A stretch of 64,000 bases of DNA from Myxococcus dinghuensis. Its GTDB lineage: Bacteria > Myxococcota > Myxococcia > Myxococcales > Myxococcaceae. The notes below the pieces were generated by a model that worked only from the letters and a program-made list of their open reading frames with translations, was not told where the DNA came from and ran no database searches. Each line of letters opens with the position of its first letter. Position 1 is the stretch's first letter. The DNA lies in assembly GCF_024198235.1 (NCBI RefSeq), contig NZ_JAKCFB010000014.1:1-64000 (forward strand), read 5' to 3'. This document shows, piece by piece, positions 16,664 to 25,302 of the stretch. The position numbers were made by a program, and so were the translations under genes.

Positions 16664-18007
16664 CTACACCGTGGCGAGCGCGAGCACCGTCTCGGGGCGT
16701 GGGTCCTTGTGCCACGCCTCGAGCACGACCGCCGCGGGCGAGCGCTTCGACGCCGCGACGTCCGCGAGCACGTCGAGCAGCGGCGCGTCCGCCGCATCCA
16801 GCCGCTGCAAGCCGCGCCGGGCGATGCCCACCATCTCCTCCGCCAGCCGCCACAGCTCGTGCGAGCCCAGCTTCCCACCGAGCCCCTCGCGGCGCGCGGT
16901 GTCGTGGAAGGCCAGGTGCTCGGTGTACGAGAGCCTCGGCACCAGCCGCTCGGCCTCCTCCAGCGCGGTGGCGTCGTAGAGGATGCCGCGCCACAGCGCC
17001 GGGAGCGCGCCCGTCATCGCCGCGTTGGCGCAGTCCGCGCCGCGCACCTCGACGACCTTCTTCAGCCGCACCTCGGGGAACAGCGTGGACAGGTGGTCCG
17101 TCCAGTCCGCCAGGTCCGGCGGCTGGCCCTCGAAGCCCTCCTGGAGCAGTTGCCGGAAGGTGAGCTTGGGGTGCAGGTACTTGCCTTCACGCCGCAGGAA
17201 GAGCAGCGGCGCGTCCAGCGCCCAGTCCACGTAGGCGCGGTAGGAGAAGGAGCCGTCGAAGAACGCCGGCAGGTAGCCACAGCGCGTGGGGTCCACCTCG
17301 TCCCAGACGCGGTTGCGGTAGGACAGGTAGCCGGACGGCTTGCCCTCCACCAGCGGGCTGTTGGCGTACAGCGCGTTCATCAGCGGCGACAGCCGCGCCA
17401 CCACCACCGTCTTGCGGACGCAGTCGGCCTCGTCCGTCCAGTCCAGGGACACCTGGCCCGTGGCCGTCATCAGCATCATGTTCAGCGCCAGCCGGCCGCG
17501 CTCCGGCAGCGTGCGCCGCATGACGCTGTAGCGCGTCTTGGGCATCCACAGCATGTCCGCCGTCGAGCCCGTGGGGCGGTAGCCCAGCGTGACGAGCCGC
17601 AGCCCCAGGGCGCCGGCCGCCGCCTTCACCTGGGCGAGGTGGGCCAGGTTCTCCGCGTGGGCCTGCCGCGCCGTGTGGAACGGGCTGCCGGACAGCTCGA
17701 ACTGGCCGCCGGGCTCCAGGGAGATGGTGGCCTCGCCCTGCGCGCGCTGGAGGGCGATGATGGGGGAGTCGGGCGTCTCGCGGAACGGGACGTAGCCGTC
17801 CGGGGCCAGCCGCTCCAGGAGCGCCCCCACCCCCGAGGGGCCCTCGTAGGACACCGGGCCCGTGGAGCCCACCGGATAGAGGAGTTTCTCGTGCTCCAGG
17901 CCGAGCCGCAGATCGCCCTGGGGCTTCTCCGCGGACCGGAAGCCGGACACCAGCATGTCGATGGAGGTGATGGGCTCGGAGGCCGCGCGCTTGAGGTCGA
18001 GAGACAT
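16664..18007 (-). CDS. gshA: Glutamate-cysteine ligase (plant/proteobacterial class)
   Basis: 447 residues. It catalyses ATP-dependent formation of gamma-glutamylcysteine, the first step of glutathione synthesis, in the cytoplasm. Family features include the N-terminal substrate loop LRLGLEHEKLLYP, the metal/glutamate region ISLEPGGQFELSGSP, and KTRYSVMRR. Downstream are MMLMTATGQVSLDW and the C-terminal VVEVRGADC with LPALWRGILYD. This is the alphaproteobacterial/plant class, not the E. coli class. Length is normal (about 450). It is divergent from the CysZ-like gene across 59 bases that contain a TATATAA run close to its start. Confidence 0.92.
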   Translation of the reverse strand: MSLDLKRAASEPITSIDMLVSGFRSAEKPQGDLRLGLEHEKLLYPVGSTGPVSYEGPSGVGALLERLAPDGYVPFRETPDSPIIALQRAQGEATISLEPGGQFELSGSPFHTARQAHAENLAHLAQVKAAAGALGLRLVTLGYRPTGSTADMLWMPKTRYSVMRRTLPERGRLALNMMLMTATGQVSLDWTDEADCVRKTVVVARLSPLMNALYANSPLVEGKPSGYLSYRNRVWDEVDPTRCGYLPAFFDGSFSYRAYVDWALDAPLLFLRREGKYLHPKLTFRQLLQEGFEGQPPDLADWTDHLSTLFPEVRLKKVVEVRGADCANAAMTGALPALWRGILYDATALEEAERLVPRLSYTEHLAFHDTARREGLGGKLGSHELWRLAEEMVGIARRGLQRLDAADAPLLDVLADVAASKRSPAAVVLEAWHKDPRPETVLALATV

Positions 18008-18017
18008 GGGCGCGCCC

Positions 18018-18024
18018 TATATAA
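18018..18024 (-). promoter_or_regulatory. Possible -10 element for gshA
   Basis: An AT-only heptamer (TTATATA on the minus strand) stands out in GC-rich sequence about 11 bases before the gshA ATG. As a -10 box it would give a very short leader. No good -35 box is seen at 17 bases, so this is tentative. Confidence 0.25.
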
Positions 18025-18066
18025 CGGGGACCTCCAGACCCGCTTCGATTTGCGCACGGGCCCACC

Positions 18067-18888
18067 ATGAGTCCCACTTCCCCCATTCCGACCCTCTCCC
18101 CCCACCCCCGCCTGTCGGATTTCTTTCAGGGCCTGGGTCTGCTCGGCCGCGCCTCCGGCCTCATCCTCCGCTCCCGGCGCCTGTTCGTCCTGTCCGCCCT
18201 GTGCGCCGTCGTCACCGCCGTGGCCCTGGTGGGCCTGGCCTGGCTCCTGTGGACCCACGGCCCGGGCGCCCTGGACTCGCTCTGGACGCGCCCGGAGTCC
18301 TGGTACGGCCAGGCCGGGTGGTACACCGCGCTGGTGCTCGGAGGGCTCGTGCTCTGGGTGGTGGGCGCCAACGTCGTCCCGCCCCTCCTGCTCGCGCCCC
18401 TCCAGGACCCCCTCTCCGAGGCCACCGAGGCGCTGTGTGGAGGGGAGGACGGTCCCCCCTTCACGGTGGGCGGCTTCGTGCGGGGCATCGTCACGGGGCT
18501 GGCCCACACGCTCGCCCGGCTGTTCTTCCTGCTCGCCGGGCTGGTGCTCCTGGCCCCCCTGAACCTGATTCCCGGGGTGGGGAGCGTGTTGTGGACCGTG
18601 CTCGGCGGCGTGTGGACCATGACCTGGATGGCGGGCGAGTTCCTGGCCGCCCCCATGACGCGCCACCTGTACCCCTTCGCCGAGGTGCGCCGCATGCTGC
18701 GCCAGCGGCGCGCGCTCTGCCTGGGCCTGGGCGCGGGCGTCTACGTCCTGCTCTGGGTGCCCATCCTCAACACCTTCTTCCTCCCCGTGGCGATCGTCGC
18801 CGGCACGCTGCTGTACCGGGGCATGCGAGAGGCCGGGCTCCTCCCTCCACCCCCCACCCCCTCCCCGGGGGGCGCCTCCCTGAAATAA
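18067..18888 (+). CDS. EI24/CysZ-like integral membrane protein
   Basis: 273 residues. Hydrophobic segments lie at about 36-60, 80-105, 145-180 (helical hairpin with LIPGVGSVLWTVLGG) and 215-245. The motif order fits the EI24 family (CysZ of bacteria): an N-terminal FFQGLGLLGRA amphipathic start, the amphipathic region before PLQDPLSEATEAL, and the conserved central LNLIPGVG segment. CysZ proteins take up sulfate for cysteine synthesis. Being divergent from gshA, whose substrate is cysteine, is at least compatible with a sulfur role, but family members have other roles too. Confidence 0.8.
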   Translation: MSPTSPIPTLSPHPRLSDFFQGLGLLGRASGLILRSRRLFVLSALCAVVTAVALVGLAWLLWTHGPGALDSLWTRPESWYGQAGWYTALVLGGLVLWVVGANVVPPLLLAPLQDPLSEATEALCGGEDGPPFTVGGFVRGIVTGLAHTLARLFFLLAGLVLLAPLNLIPGVGSVLWTVLGGVWTMTWMAGEFLAAPMTRHLYPFAEVRRMLRQRRALCLGLGAGVYVLLWVPILNTFFLPVAIVAGTLLYRGMREAGLLPPPPTPSPGGASLK

Positions 18889-18970
18889 ACGCCCCGACCG
18901 GGTGTCCCACCGGGAAAGGCCGGGAACGCAGTGCCCGCCAGGGACGTTCTGAGTCTTCAGCAGAGAGGCG

Positions 18971-19061
18971 ATGCCTTGAAGCACCTGAAACCCGTGATTA
19001 GGCTTGCCCGGCCGCTTCCTGCGCTCGACTTGCGTTTCAAACGTTCGGATTTTCAAGGCAT
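18971..19061 (+). repeat. 10-bp inverted repeat in the S41 protease leader
   Basis: ATGCCTTGAA at 18971-18980 is the exact reverse complement of TTCAAGGCAT at 19052-19061, 71 bases apart. A small palindrome CGTTTCAAACG lies between them at 19033-19043. The arms lie in the 215-base gap before the S41 protease gene. They could pair in a leader RNA or form a paired operator. No other signal was recognised in the gap. Confidence 0.4.
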
Positions 19062-19103
19062 TTCACGCCACACCCCGGGGCGCAGCGACGCGCTCCAGCT
19101 TGG

Positions 19104-22100
19104 ATGAACCACATGCCGCGTTTTCTCCGCCGCATCGCCGCCGTAGCCGTGCTCCTCGGCGCCTGGGCCCTCGTGGGCAGCAACCGGGCACCGCTTCCGC
19201 TGACGATGGGGGCGGCCGAGGCAGGGCAGGGGCAGAACACCTGGGACGGCAGCCTGCCGGCGGCCAAGGGCGAGAAGGCTCCGCACGACCTCAACAGCCT
19301 GCGGGTCCTCACCAAGGTCATCCTGTACGTGAAGGAGAACTACGTCGACCCCAAGCGCGTGCGGCCCAAGGAGATGATGATCGCCGCGCTGGAGTACGTC
19401 GAGAAGAGCGTCCCGGACGTGCTGGTGGACGGCAACGCGGAGACGGGCAAGCTCAACGTCAACGTCAACGGCAAGGCGCGTGAGTTCGACATCGGCCACG
19501 TGGACTCGCTGTGGAAGATGTCCTTCGCGCTCAAGGACGTGTTCGACTTCCTGTCGAAGAACATGCGCCCCATCGAGGACACGCGCGACATCGAGTACGC
19601 GGCGGTCAACGGCATGCTGTCCACGCTGGACCCGCACTCGGTGCTGCTGCGCCCGGAGCTGTACCGGGAGATGAAGCTCTCCACGAAGGGTGAGTTCGGC
19701 GGCCTGGGCTTCGTCATCCAGATGCGCGAGGGCAACCTGACCGTGGTCAAGGTGCTGCCCAAGACGCCCGCGCACCGCGCCGGCATCCTGAAGGACGACC
19801 GCATCAAGAAGATCGGCGAGGAGTCCACCGTCAACATGGACCTCAACGAGGCCGTGTCCAAGCTGCGCGGTCCGGTGGACAGCCGCATCACCATCACCGT
19901 GGAGCGCAACGGCTGGGACAAGCCCCGGGTGATGACGCTGGCGCGCGCGATGATCTCCATCGAGAGCGTCCAGCACAAGATGCTCGCCGGCAACGTGGGC
20001 TACATCCGCCTGAAGAACTTCCAGGGCAACACCACGCGCGACCTGGAGTCGGCGCTGGGCGAGCTGCGCAAGCAGGCGGACGCCAAGGGCGGCTTCAAGG
20101 GCCTGGTGCTCGACCTGCGCGGCAACCCGGGCGGCCTGCTGGAGCAGGCCATCCAGGTGTCGGACACGTTCCTGTCGAGCGGCACCATCGTCGCGACGGT
20201 GGGCCTGTCGGACAAGCTGCGCGAGGAGAAGCGCGCGCGCCCCACGGAGGGTGAGGACACCTACCCCATCGCGGTGCTGGTCAACGCCGGCAGCGCCTCC
20301 GCGTCCGAAATCGTGGCCGGCGCGCTCAAGAACCTCAACCGCGCGGTCATCATCGGCCGGCAGACGTTCGGCAAGGGCAGCGTGCAGGTGCTGTACGACT
20401 TCCCGGACGACAGCGCGCTGAAGCTGACCATCGCCAAGTACCTGACGCCGGGCGACGTCTCCATCCAGGAGGTGGGCATCGTCCCGGACATCCAGCTGGT
20501 CCCCACCCGCGTCACCGACGAGCGCGTGGACGTGTTCGCGTCGCGCCGCTCCATGGGCGAGGCCGACCTGGACCAGCACTTCGGCAACCCGGACTCCTCC
20601 ACCGTCGCCAAGAAGCGCGAGGACGTGCTGGACCGCGAGAAGCCGCTGGAGAGCCTCAAGTACCTGAAGGTGGACCCCAAGCAGCAGCAGCAGCTGGCCG
20701 CCGCCGCCAAGGAGGAGCCCAAGCCGAAGACGGCCGCCGCGGAGAAGCCCGAGCAGAAGAAGCACGGGGAGAACGACCCGCTGCTCGACGTGGCCGGGCA
20801 GAGCGAGGACCTGGACGACCAGCTCGACGCGGAGACGCAGGAGGAGATCAAGGAGGACTTCGAGGTGCAGTTCGCCCGCGACTACGTCGTGCGCGCCCCG
20901 GCGGCCAACCGCCAGCAGCAGCTGCAGCAGGGCAAGGCCTTCATCGAGCAGAAGCGCCGCGACGAGGAGACGCGCATCAACAACGCCATCGCCGCGCTGG
21001 GCGTGGACTGGAGCCCCGGCCCCACGCCGAAGAACGTGCAGCTGGCGGCCACGGTGTCCCCGTCCCCGGACGCGAAGATTCCGGCCGGCGACCTCCTGGA
21101 GATGGTCGTCACGGCGGAGAACAAGGGCCAGGAGCCGCTCAAGCGCGTGCGCGCCTGGACGGAGAGCGACAACGCCTTCCTCGACCGCCGCGAGTTCCTC
21201 TTCGGCGCGCTCAACCCGGGCGAGAAGAAGTCCTGGAAGGTGAAGGTGCGGCTGCCCAAGGACCTCACCAGCCGGCGTGACGACGTGACGGTGCACTTCT
21301 CCGACGACCACGGGGCGCTGCCGGAGACGCGCGTGTCCGAGCTGAACTTCGTGGAGCTGCCCCGCCCGTCCTTCGCCTTCAACTGGCAGGTCATCGACGA
21401 CTGCACCGCCTGCAACGGCGACGGCGTGGTGCAGCGCGGCGAGTCCGTGGCGGTGCTGCTCGACGTGACGAACGTGGGCACCGGCACGGCGCTGGACTCG
21501 TTCACGCAGATCAAGAATGGCGGGGACGCGAACATCTTCATCGAGCAGGGCCGCTTCAAGCTGGGCGAGCTCAAGCCGGGCGAGACGAAGACGGCGCGTT
21601 TCCAGGTCGAGGTGAAGAAGGGCTACAAGGGCGACACCTTCCCGCTGAAGCTGGCCATCATCGACGAGCCGCTCGAGGAGTTCGTCATGGAGAAGATGGC
21701 GCTGCCGGTGAAGGACGCGGCCGTGGCGACGCTGGAGCCGAAGAAGGGCTCGGTGCGCGTGGCCGACAAGACGGAGCTGTTCGGCTCTCCGGAGGCGGAC
21801 GCCCGCACGGTGGCCAGGCTCAACGCGGCCGCGGTGCTGCCCACGGAGGCGGTGGCCAAGGGCTTCTATCGCGTGGAGCTGGACAAGGGCCGCTTCGCCT
21901 TCGTGCGCAGCCAGGACGTCCGCGACGTGAAGGCGGCCAAGGCCGCCGCGCCGAAGCTGGCGTGGACGACGACGCGCCGTCCGCCGGAAATCAAGCTGGA
22001 CGCGGACCCGTCCTCGGGCGGGCTCGTCGCCAACGGCGAGAAGTTCACCCTCTCCGGCGTGGTGACCGACCCCAACGGCCTGCTCGACGTGTACGTGCTC

Positions 22101-22337
22101 GTGAACGACCAGAAGGTCTACTTCAAGGGCGTGGACCCCAAGGGCGGCGAGCCGAACACGCTGAAGTTCTCCACCGAGTTCGCGCTGAAGGAGGGCAACA
22201 ACAACGTGCTGGTGGTGGCCCGCGAGAGCACCGACTTCGCCAGCCGCCGCACGCTCGTCATCCGCCGCCGGCCGGCGGAGGTGGCCCAGAAGGTGTCCGG
22301 GCCGAACCCGGGCGCGGTGAAGCCCCAGCCCCAGTAG
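19104..22337 (+). CDS. S41 family C-terminal processing peptidase with long C-terminal extension
   Basis: 1,077 residues with an N-terminal signal/anchor (residues 8-25). The core at about 60-480 is a CtpA/Prc-type serine protease: a PDZ domain (GEFGGLGFVIQMREGNLTV to GPVDSRITITVERNG), the GGLLEQAIQVSDTFLSSG motif, SASASEIVAGAL with the catalytic Ser, and GKGSVQ with the Lys of the Ser/Lys dyad. The extension is unusual: a Lys/Glu-rich helical stretch, two CARDB-like beta domains (about 650-880), an SH3b-like domain (about 875-935) and an Ig-like end. Common Ctp proteases are 400-700 residues. It probably cleaves periplasmic or outer-membrane proteins from their C-termini, with the extension for wall or substrate binding (inferred). 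Confidence 0.9.
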   Translation: MNHMPRFLRRIAAVAVLLGAWALVGSNRAPLPLTMGAAEAGQGQNTWDGSLPAAKGEKAPHDLNSLRVLTKVILYVKENYVDPKRVRPKEMMIAALEYVEKSVPDVLVDGNAETGKLNVNVNGKAREFDIGHVDSLWKMSFALKDVFDFLSKNMRPIEDTRDIEYAAVNGMLSTLDPHSVLLRPELYREMKLSTKGEFGGLGFVIQMREGNLTVVKVLPKTPAHRAGILKDDRIKKIGEESTVNMDLNEAVSKLRGPVDSRITITVERNGWDKPRVMTLARAMISIESVQHKMLAGNVGYIRLKNFQGNTTRDLESALGELRKQADAKGGFKGLVLDLRGNPGGLLEQAIQVSDTFLSSGTIVATVGLSDKLREEKRARPTEGEDTYPIAVLVNAGSASASEIVAGALKNLNRAVIIGRQTFGKGSVQVLYDFPDDSALKLTIAKYLTPGDVSIQEVGIVPDIQLVPTRVTDERVDVFASRRSMGEADLDQHFGNPDSSTVAKKREDVLDREKPLESLKYLKVDPKQQQQLAAAAKEEPKPKTAAAEKPEQKKHGENDPLLDVAGQSEDLDDQLDAETQEEIKEDFEVQFARDYVVRAPAANRQQQLQQGKAFIEQKRRDEETRINNAIAALGVDWSPGPTPKNVQLAATVSPSPDAKIPAGDLLEMVVTAENKGQEPLKRVRAWTESDNAFLDRREFLFGALNPGEKKSWKVKVRLPKDLTSRRDDVTVHFSDDHGALPETRVSELNFVELPRPSFAFNWQVIDDCTACNGDGVVQRGESVAVLLDVTNVGTGTALDSFTQIKNGGDANIFIEQGRFKLGELKPGETKTARFQVEVKKGYKGDTFPLKLAIIDEPLEEFVMEKMALPVKDAAVATLEPKKGSVRVADKTELFGSPEADARTVARLNAAAVLPTEAVAKGFYRVELDKGRFAFVRSQDVRDVKAAKAAAPKLAWTTTRRPPEIKLDADPSSGGLVANGEKFTLSGVVTDPNGLLDVYVLVNDQKVYFKGVDPKGGEPNTLKFSTEFALKEGNNNVLVVARESTDFASRRTLVIRRRPAEVAQKVSGPNPGAVKPQPQ

Positions 22338-22343
22338 GCCGTC

Positions 22344-22421
22344 GACGCCCCTCGGGCGTCACCCCGGGCGGCCATCCGGTGAGTCCCTGGAAAGGGACAC
22401 ACAGGGTGGGCCGCCCGTTTT
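22344..22421 (+). terminator. Tandem hairpins ending in TTTT after the S41 protease
   Basis: The first hairpin is GACGCCC/GGGCGTC (22344-22360, 3-base loop). The second has an outer stem GGGCGGCC (22366-22373) pairing with GGCCGCCC (22409-22416), an inner stem GTCCC/GGGAC (22383-22398), and is followed by GTTTT. This is a good Rho-independent terminator for the gene ending at 22337. Confidence 0.7.
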
Positions 22422-22507
22422 GTTGACGCTCCTCGCGGGCTGGGTTTAGCGTCCGACGCTGAGAGGGGCGCCCCCGGCCGGAGCGCGCCTGGGAGGCGGT
22501 GACTCGC

Positions 22508-23431
22508 ATGCGGACGTTCAGTCGGTGGCTCGCCCTGGCGGCCTGTGTCTCGGGGGCCGCCGCGTACGCGGACGACAACGACCTGCAGGTCTCCCGTTTC
22601 GGGAACCCCAGGGCGCAGGACGCGGAGGGCAACCTCACCAACGCCGCCGCCAACGCGAACTTCCAGGCCTTCGCCCGTGTCATGGGGGCGGCCATCGGTT
22701 CGGTGAACCTGATGCCGCCGGAGACGACGGGCCACTCGGCCTGGGCCGTCAACGCGGAGCTGTCCGTGGTGTCCCTGCCGGACAGCGTGGCCATCCCCAC
22801 GGAGAAGCCCCAGCAGCCCTCCACGGTCCTCATCCCGTCGATCCACGTGCGCAAGGGCCTGCCCTTCTCGCTGGAGCTGGGCGGGCGCGTGGGCTGGGTG
22901 GAGAAGAGCAGCCAGGTGGTGGCCACCGGCGAGGTGAAGTGGGCCGTCAACGAGGGCTTCACGTGGCTGCCGGACGTCGGCGTGCGCGGGCACGTGACGA
23001 AGCTGTTCGGCGCGCGCGACCTGAGCCTCACGGTGATGGGGCTCGACATCGGCGTGGGCAAGCAGTTCCCGCTGGGCGGCATGGTGACGCTGACGCCCTA
23101 CGGCGGCCTGGACCTGAGCTTCGTGGGCGCCACGACCAGCACCCTCGAGTTCGACCCGGAGCGCGGCTACGAGGGCACCACGGACGACGACTCCCGCGCG
23201 GCCCTGCAGACCGCGGGGCAGTACGCGAAGGTGTCCTTCGGCGACAACATGAACCAGCGCATCTACGGCGGCGTGCGGTTCATCGGCGGCGTGCTGCAGT
23301 TGGGCGCGGAGCTGTCGCTCACGCGCACCGGCAGCGTGTCCGTACCCACGCTGAACAACCCCAACGTCACCGAGGACCGCGGCCTGCCCGCCGTCTTCGC
23401 CTTCAACACGACGCTGGGCTTCGACTTCTAG
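22508..23431 (+). CDS. Outer-membrane beta-barrel protein
   Basis: 307 residues from ATG 22508, which has GGGAGG 11 bases upstream; a GTG at 22499 in the same frame sits only 2 bases after that site. Signal peptide: MRTFSRWLALAACVSGAAAYA. The mature chain is a series of amphipathic strands (LPFSLELGGRVGWVE, FTWLPDVGVRGHVTKLFG, LSLTVMGLDIGVGKQF, VTLTPYGGLDLSFVGA, QRIYGGVRFIGGVLQLGAEL) and ends in the outer-membrane signature LGFDF. It probably has ten or more strands. The substrate or role is unknown. Confidence 0.85.
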   Translation: MRTFSRWLALAACVSGAAAYADDNDLQVSRFGNPRAQDAEGNLTNAAANANFQAFARVMGAAIGSVNLMPPETTGHSAWAVNAELSVVSLPDSVAIPTEKPQQPSTVLIPSIHVRKGLPFSLELGGRVGWVEKSSQVVATGEVKWAVNEGFTWLPDVGVRGHVTKLFGARDLSLTVMGLDIGVGKQFPLGGMVTLTPYGGLDLSFVGATTSTLEFDPERGYEGTTDDDSRAALQTAGQYAKVSFGDNMNQRIYGGVRFIGGVLQLGAELSLTRTGSVSVPTLNNPNVTEDRGLPAVFAFNTTLGFDF

Positions 23432-23438
23432 TCGGGCC

Positions 23439-24164
23439 TCAGGCGGCGGTGCGCAGCGCCTCGCGCACCGCGCCGGGCCGGTTGGTGATGAGGTAGCTGA
23501 CGCCCATCCGCTCCAGGGCGCGCGCCCGCCCGGCGTCATCCACCGTCCAAGCGGCCACCCGGAGGCCCGCCGTCCGCCACGCGGCGACGCGCTCGGGCGT
23601 GCACTGTTCGTGGAACGGGTGCACCGAGTGGGACGACACGAGCGGGCTGAGCGCGTACGCCTGCACGCCCCAGGAGCGCTCCGGGTCGATGAGGAAGCCC
23701 CGGCGCAGCTCGGGCGCGACGGCGTTCAGCCGGAGCAGGCACAGGGGGTTGAAGCTGGAGACGACCACGCGCTCGGTCATGCCGCGCTCGCGCACCAGCC
23801 GCGCCACCTTCGCCGCCAGGCCCCCGTCGCCCACGCGCTCGCACTTGAGCTCGATGTTGACGAGCAACTGCGGCGGCAGGGCGTCCAGCACCTCCTCCAG
23901 CAGGGGGATGCGCGCGGGGGCGAAGCCCAGCGACGAGCCCACGTCCGCGCGCTGGAGCTTCCACCAGGGGGTGGCGCGGACCTCCCAGGGCAGGCCCGCC
24001 AGGCGCTCCAGGACCTCGTCGTGACAGACGACGACCTCGCCGGAGCCACACACCATGGCGTCCAGCTCCACGCCGTCCGCGCCCTGGCGGACGGCCTCCG
24101 TGAAGGCCTCGAGGGTGTTCTCCGGTGCGTCGGCGCTGGCGCCTCGGTGGGCAAGCAGGAGCAT
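23439..24164 (-). CDS. ugpQ: Glycerophosphodiester phosphodiesterase
   Basis: 241 residues, a compact GDPD TIM barrel. It hydrolyses glycerophosphodiesters to glycerol 3-phosphate and an alcohol. Motifs: AHRGASADAPENT (catalytic His and Glu), GVELDAMV with metal-binding Glu/Asp, CHDEVL with the second His, INIELK-type strand NIELKCE, and the C-terminal AWTVDD and YLITNRP typical of the family. There is no signal peptide, so it acts in the cytoplasm. A longer frame to 24350 exists, but the conserved fold starts exactly at MLLLAHRG, so 24164 is the start. Confidence 0.93.
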   Translation of the reverse strand: MLLLAHRGASADAPENTLEAFTEAVRQGADGVELDAMVCGSGEVVVCHDEVLERLAGLPWEVRATPWWKLQRADVGSSLGFAPARIPLLEEVLDALPPQLLVNIELKCERVGDGGLAAKVARLVRERGMTERVVVSSFNPLCLLRLNAVAPELRRGFLIDPERSWGVQAYALSPLVSSHSVHPFHEQCTPERVAAWRTAGLRVAAWTVDDAGRARALERMGVSYLITNRPGAVREALRTAA

Positions 24165-24276
24165 GGCCCCAGTGTGCGACGAAAGGCCCCTTGCGCGCAG
24201 CCCGGGTGCGGGCGGCCGTTCGGGGGTGGACGCGCGGCTTGCCTCCCCCGCCCCTTTGCTGCACTGTGCCCTCACC

Positions 24277-24504
24277 ATGTTGGGCCTCGGCCTCGGAGAA
24301 ATCATCGTCCTCGGCTTCATCCTGCTGGTGGTCTTCTCGGCCGCCCGCATGGGTCAGCTCGGCAACGCAGTGGGCCGCTTCGTCTACTCGTTCCGCAAGG
24401 CCTCCAAGGGCGAGGACCTCATCGACGCGAAGAGCCTCCCCCGCCCTCGCAAGGGCTCGTCGGACGCCGAGTACACGGAGCCCGAGCAGCCTCGCCGCCG
24501 CTAG
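24277..24504 (+). CDS. tatA: Sec-independent translocase subunit TatA
   Basis: 75 residues. One N-terminal transmembrane helix (GEIIVLGFILLVVFS) is followed by the amphipathic helix AARMGQLGNAVGRFVYSFRKASKG and a charged tail, the TatA/E layout. TatA oligomers form the pore-like element for folded twin-arginine substrates at the inner membrane. The usual Gly between the two helices is not obvious, replaced by SAAR. No tatB or tatC lies beside it, which is common for stand-alone tatA genes. Confidence 0.88.
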   Translation: MLGLGLGEIIVLGFILLVVFSAARMGQLGNAVGRFVYSFRKASKGEDLIDAKSLPRPRKGSSDAEYTEPEQPRRR

Positions 24505-24516
24505 CCTGACGCCCCG

Positions 24517-25296
24517 TCAGTCGTGGCCAGGGGCTCCGCGTGGCGGAGCCAGCTGCGGGCCTTCCTCCAGGAGCCGGGTGGCCTGCGCGCGCAGGGAGGC
24601 GTGCACGCCGTTGTCCCGGGTCAGCTCGCGCAGGTCGCTCGTGTTGAGCAGCGGCACCAGCTTCGCGCCGACCTCCGGGGGCAGGTACGGGTTGAAGACG
24701 AGCGCCCGGCGCACCGCGTGGCGCACGGACCAGCGGGACGACTTCCAGATTTCGACGAGCGGCTCGGGCCGGGCCGGGCGGCGCGCGGCGATGCGCACCA
24801 CCAGCTCCTCGGTGAGGCGCGGGTTGATGAGCACGTTGCGCAGCACGGACGGGTCGCTGACGGTGGCCAGCCGCGACAGCGTGTCCGGGTCCCTCGTGAG
24901 GCGCGCCTGCTGCTTCAGGTGCCCCAGGGACTGGGAGAAGGCCGTCGCGTCCGCGCGGGCCGCGGCGTCCGGGTCCATCTCCCGCTTCGCGGGGCCCTGG
25001 ACGAACAGGTCCGCCACGGTGTCGAGCGACTGTACGTGGGCCAACCGGCGCAGCGCGCCCACGTGGGGGATGTGCTCGGCCTCGCGCTCCAGCGCGGACA
25101 TGAAGTCGGACAGCACGCAGGAGGCGGGCTCCCAGCCGCCCCGCGCCAGGGAGATGAGGTGGCCCACCAGCTCGTTCGCGTCGCCCGGGTCGCCGCGCGA
25201 CAGCTCGCGCGCGGCGGCCTTGCGGCGCACCTCCGCGCCGCCGCTGAGGGCGTGGATGAAACGGGCGACCGTGCGGGCCTCATCCAGCGTGGGCAT
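24517..25296 (-). CDS. HEAT/LRV-like helical repeat protein
   Basis: 259 residues, no signal peptide, all-helical by composition. The C-terminal half has short repeats of the leucine-rich variant type (LSRLATVSDPSVLRNVLINPRLTEEL, then VRHAVRRALVFNPYLPPEV, LRELTRDNGVHASLRAQATRLL). The N-terminal half has HEAT-like helices. Such proteins are usually scaffolds. It starts 6 bases after the stop of the zinc-ribbon gene on the same strand, so the two form an operon and may work together at the membrane protein's cytoplasmic side (inferred). Confidence 0.75.
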   Translation of the reverse strand: MPTLDEARTVARFIHALSGGAEVRRKAAARELSRGDPGDANELVGHLISLARGGWEPASCVLSDFMSALEREAEHIPHVGALRRLAHVQSLDTVADLFVQGPAKREMDPDAAARADATAFSQSLGHLKQQARLTRDPDTLSRLATVSDPSVLRNVLINPRLTEELVVRIAARRPARPEPLVEIWKSSRWSVRHAVRRALVFNPYLPPEVGAKLVPLLNTSDLRELTRDNGVHASLRAQATRLLEEGPQLAPPRGAPGHD

Positions 25297-25302
25297 GACG
25301 AC

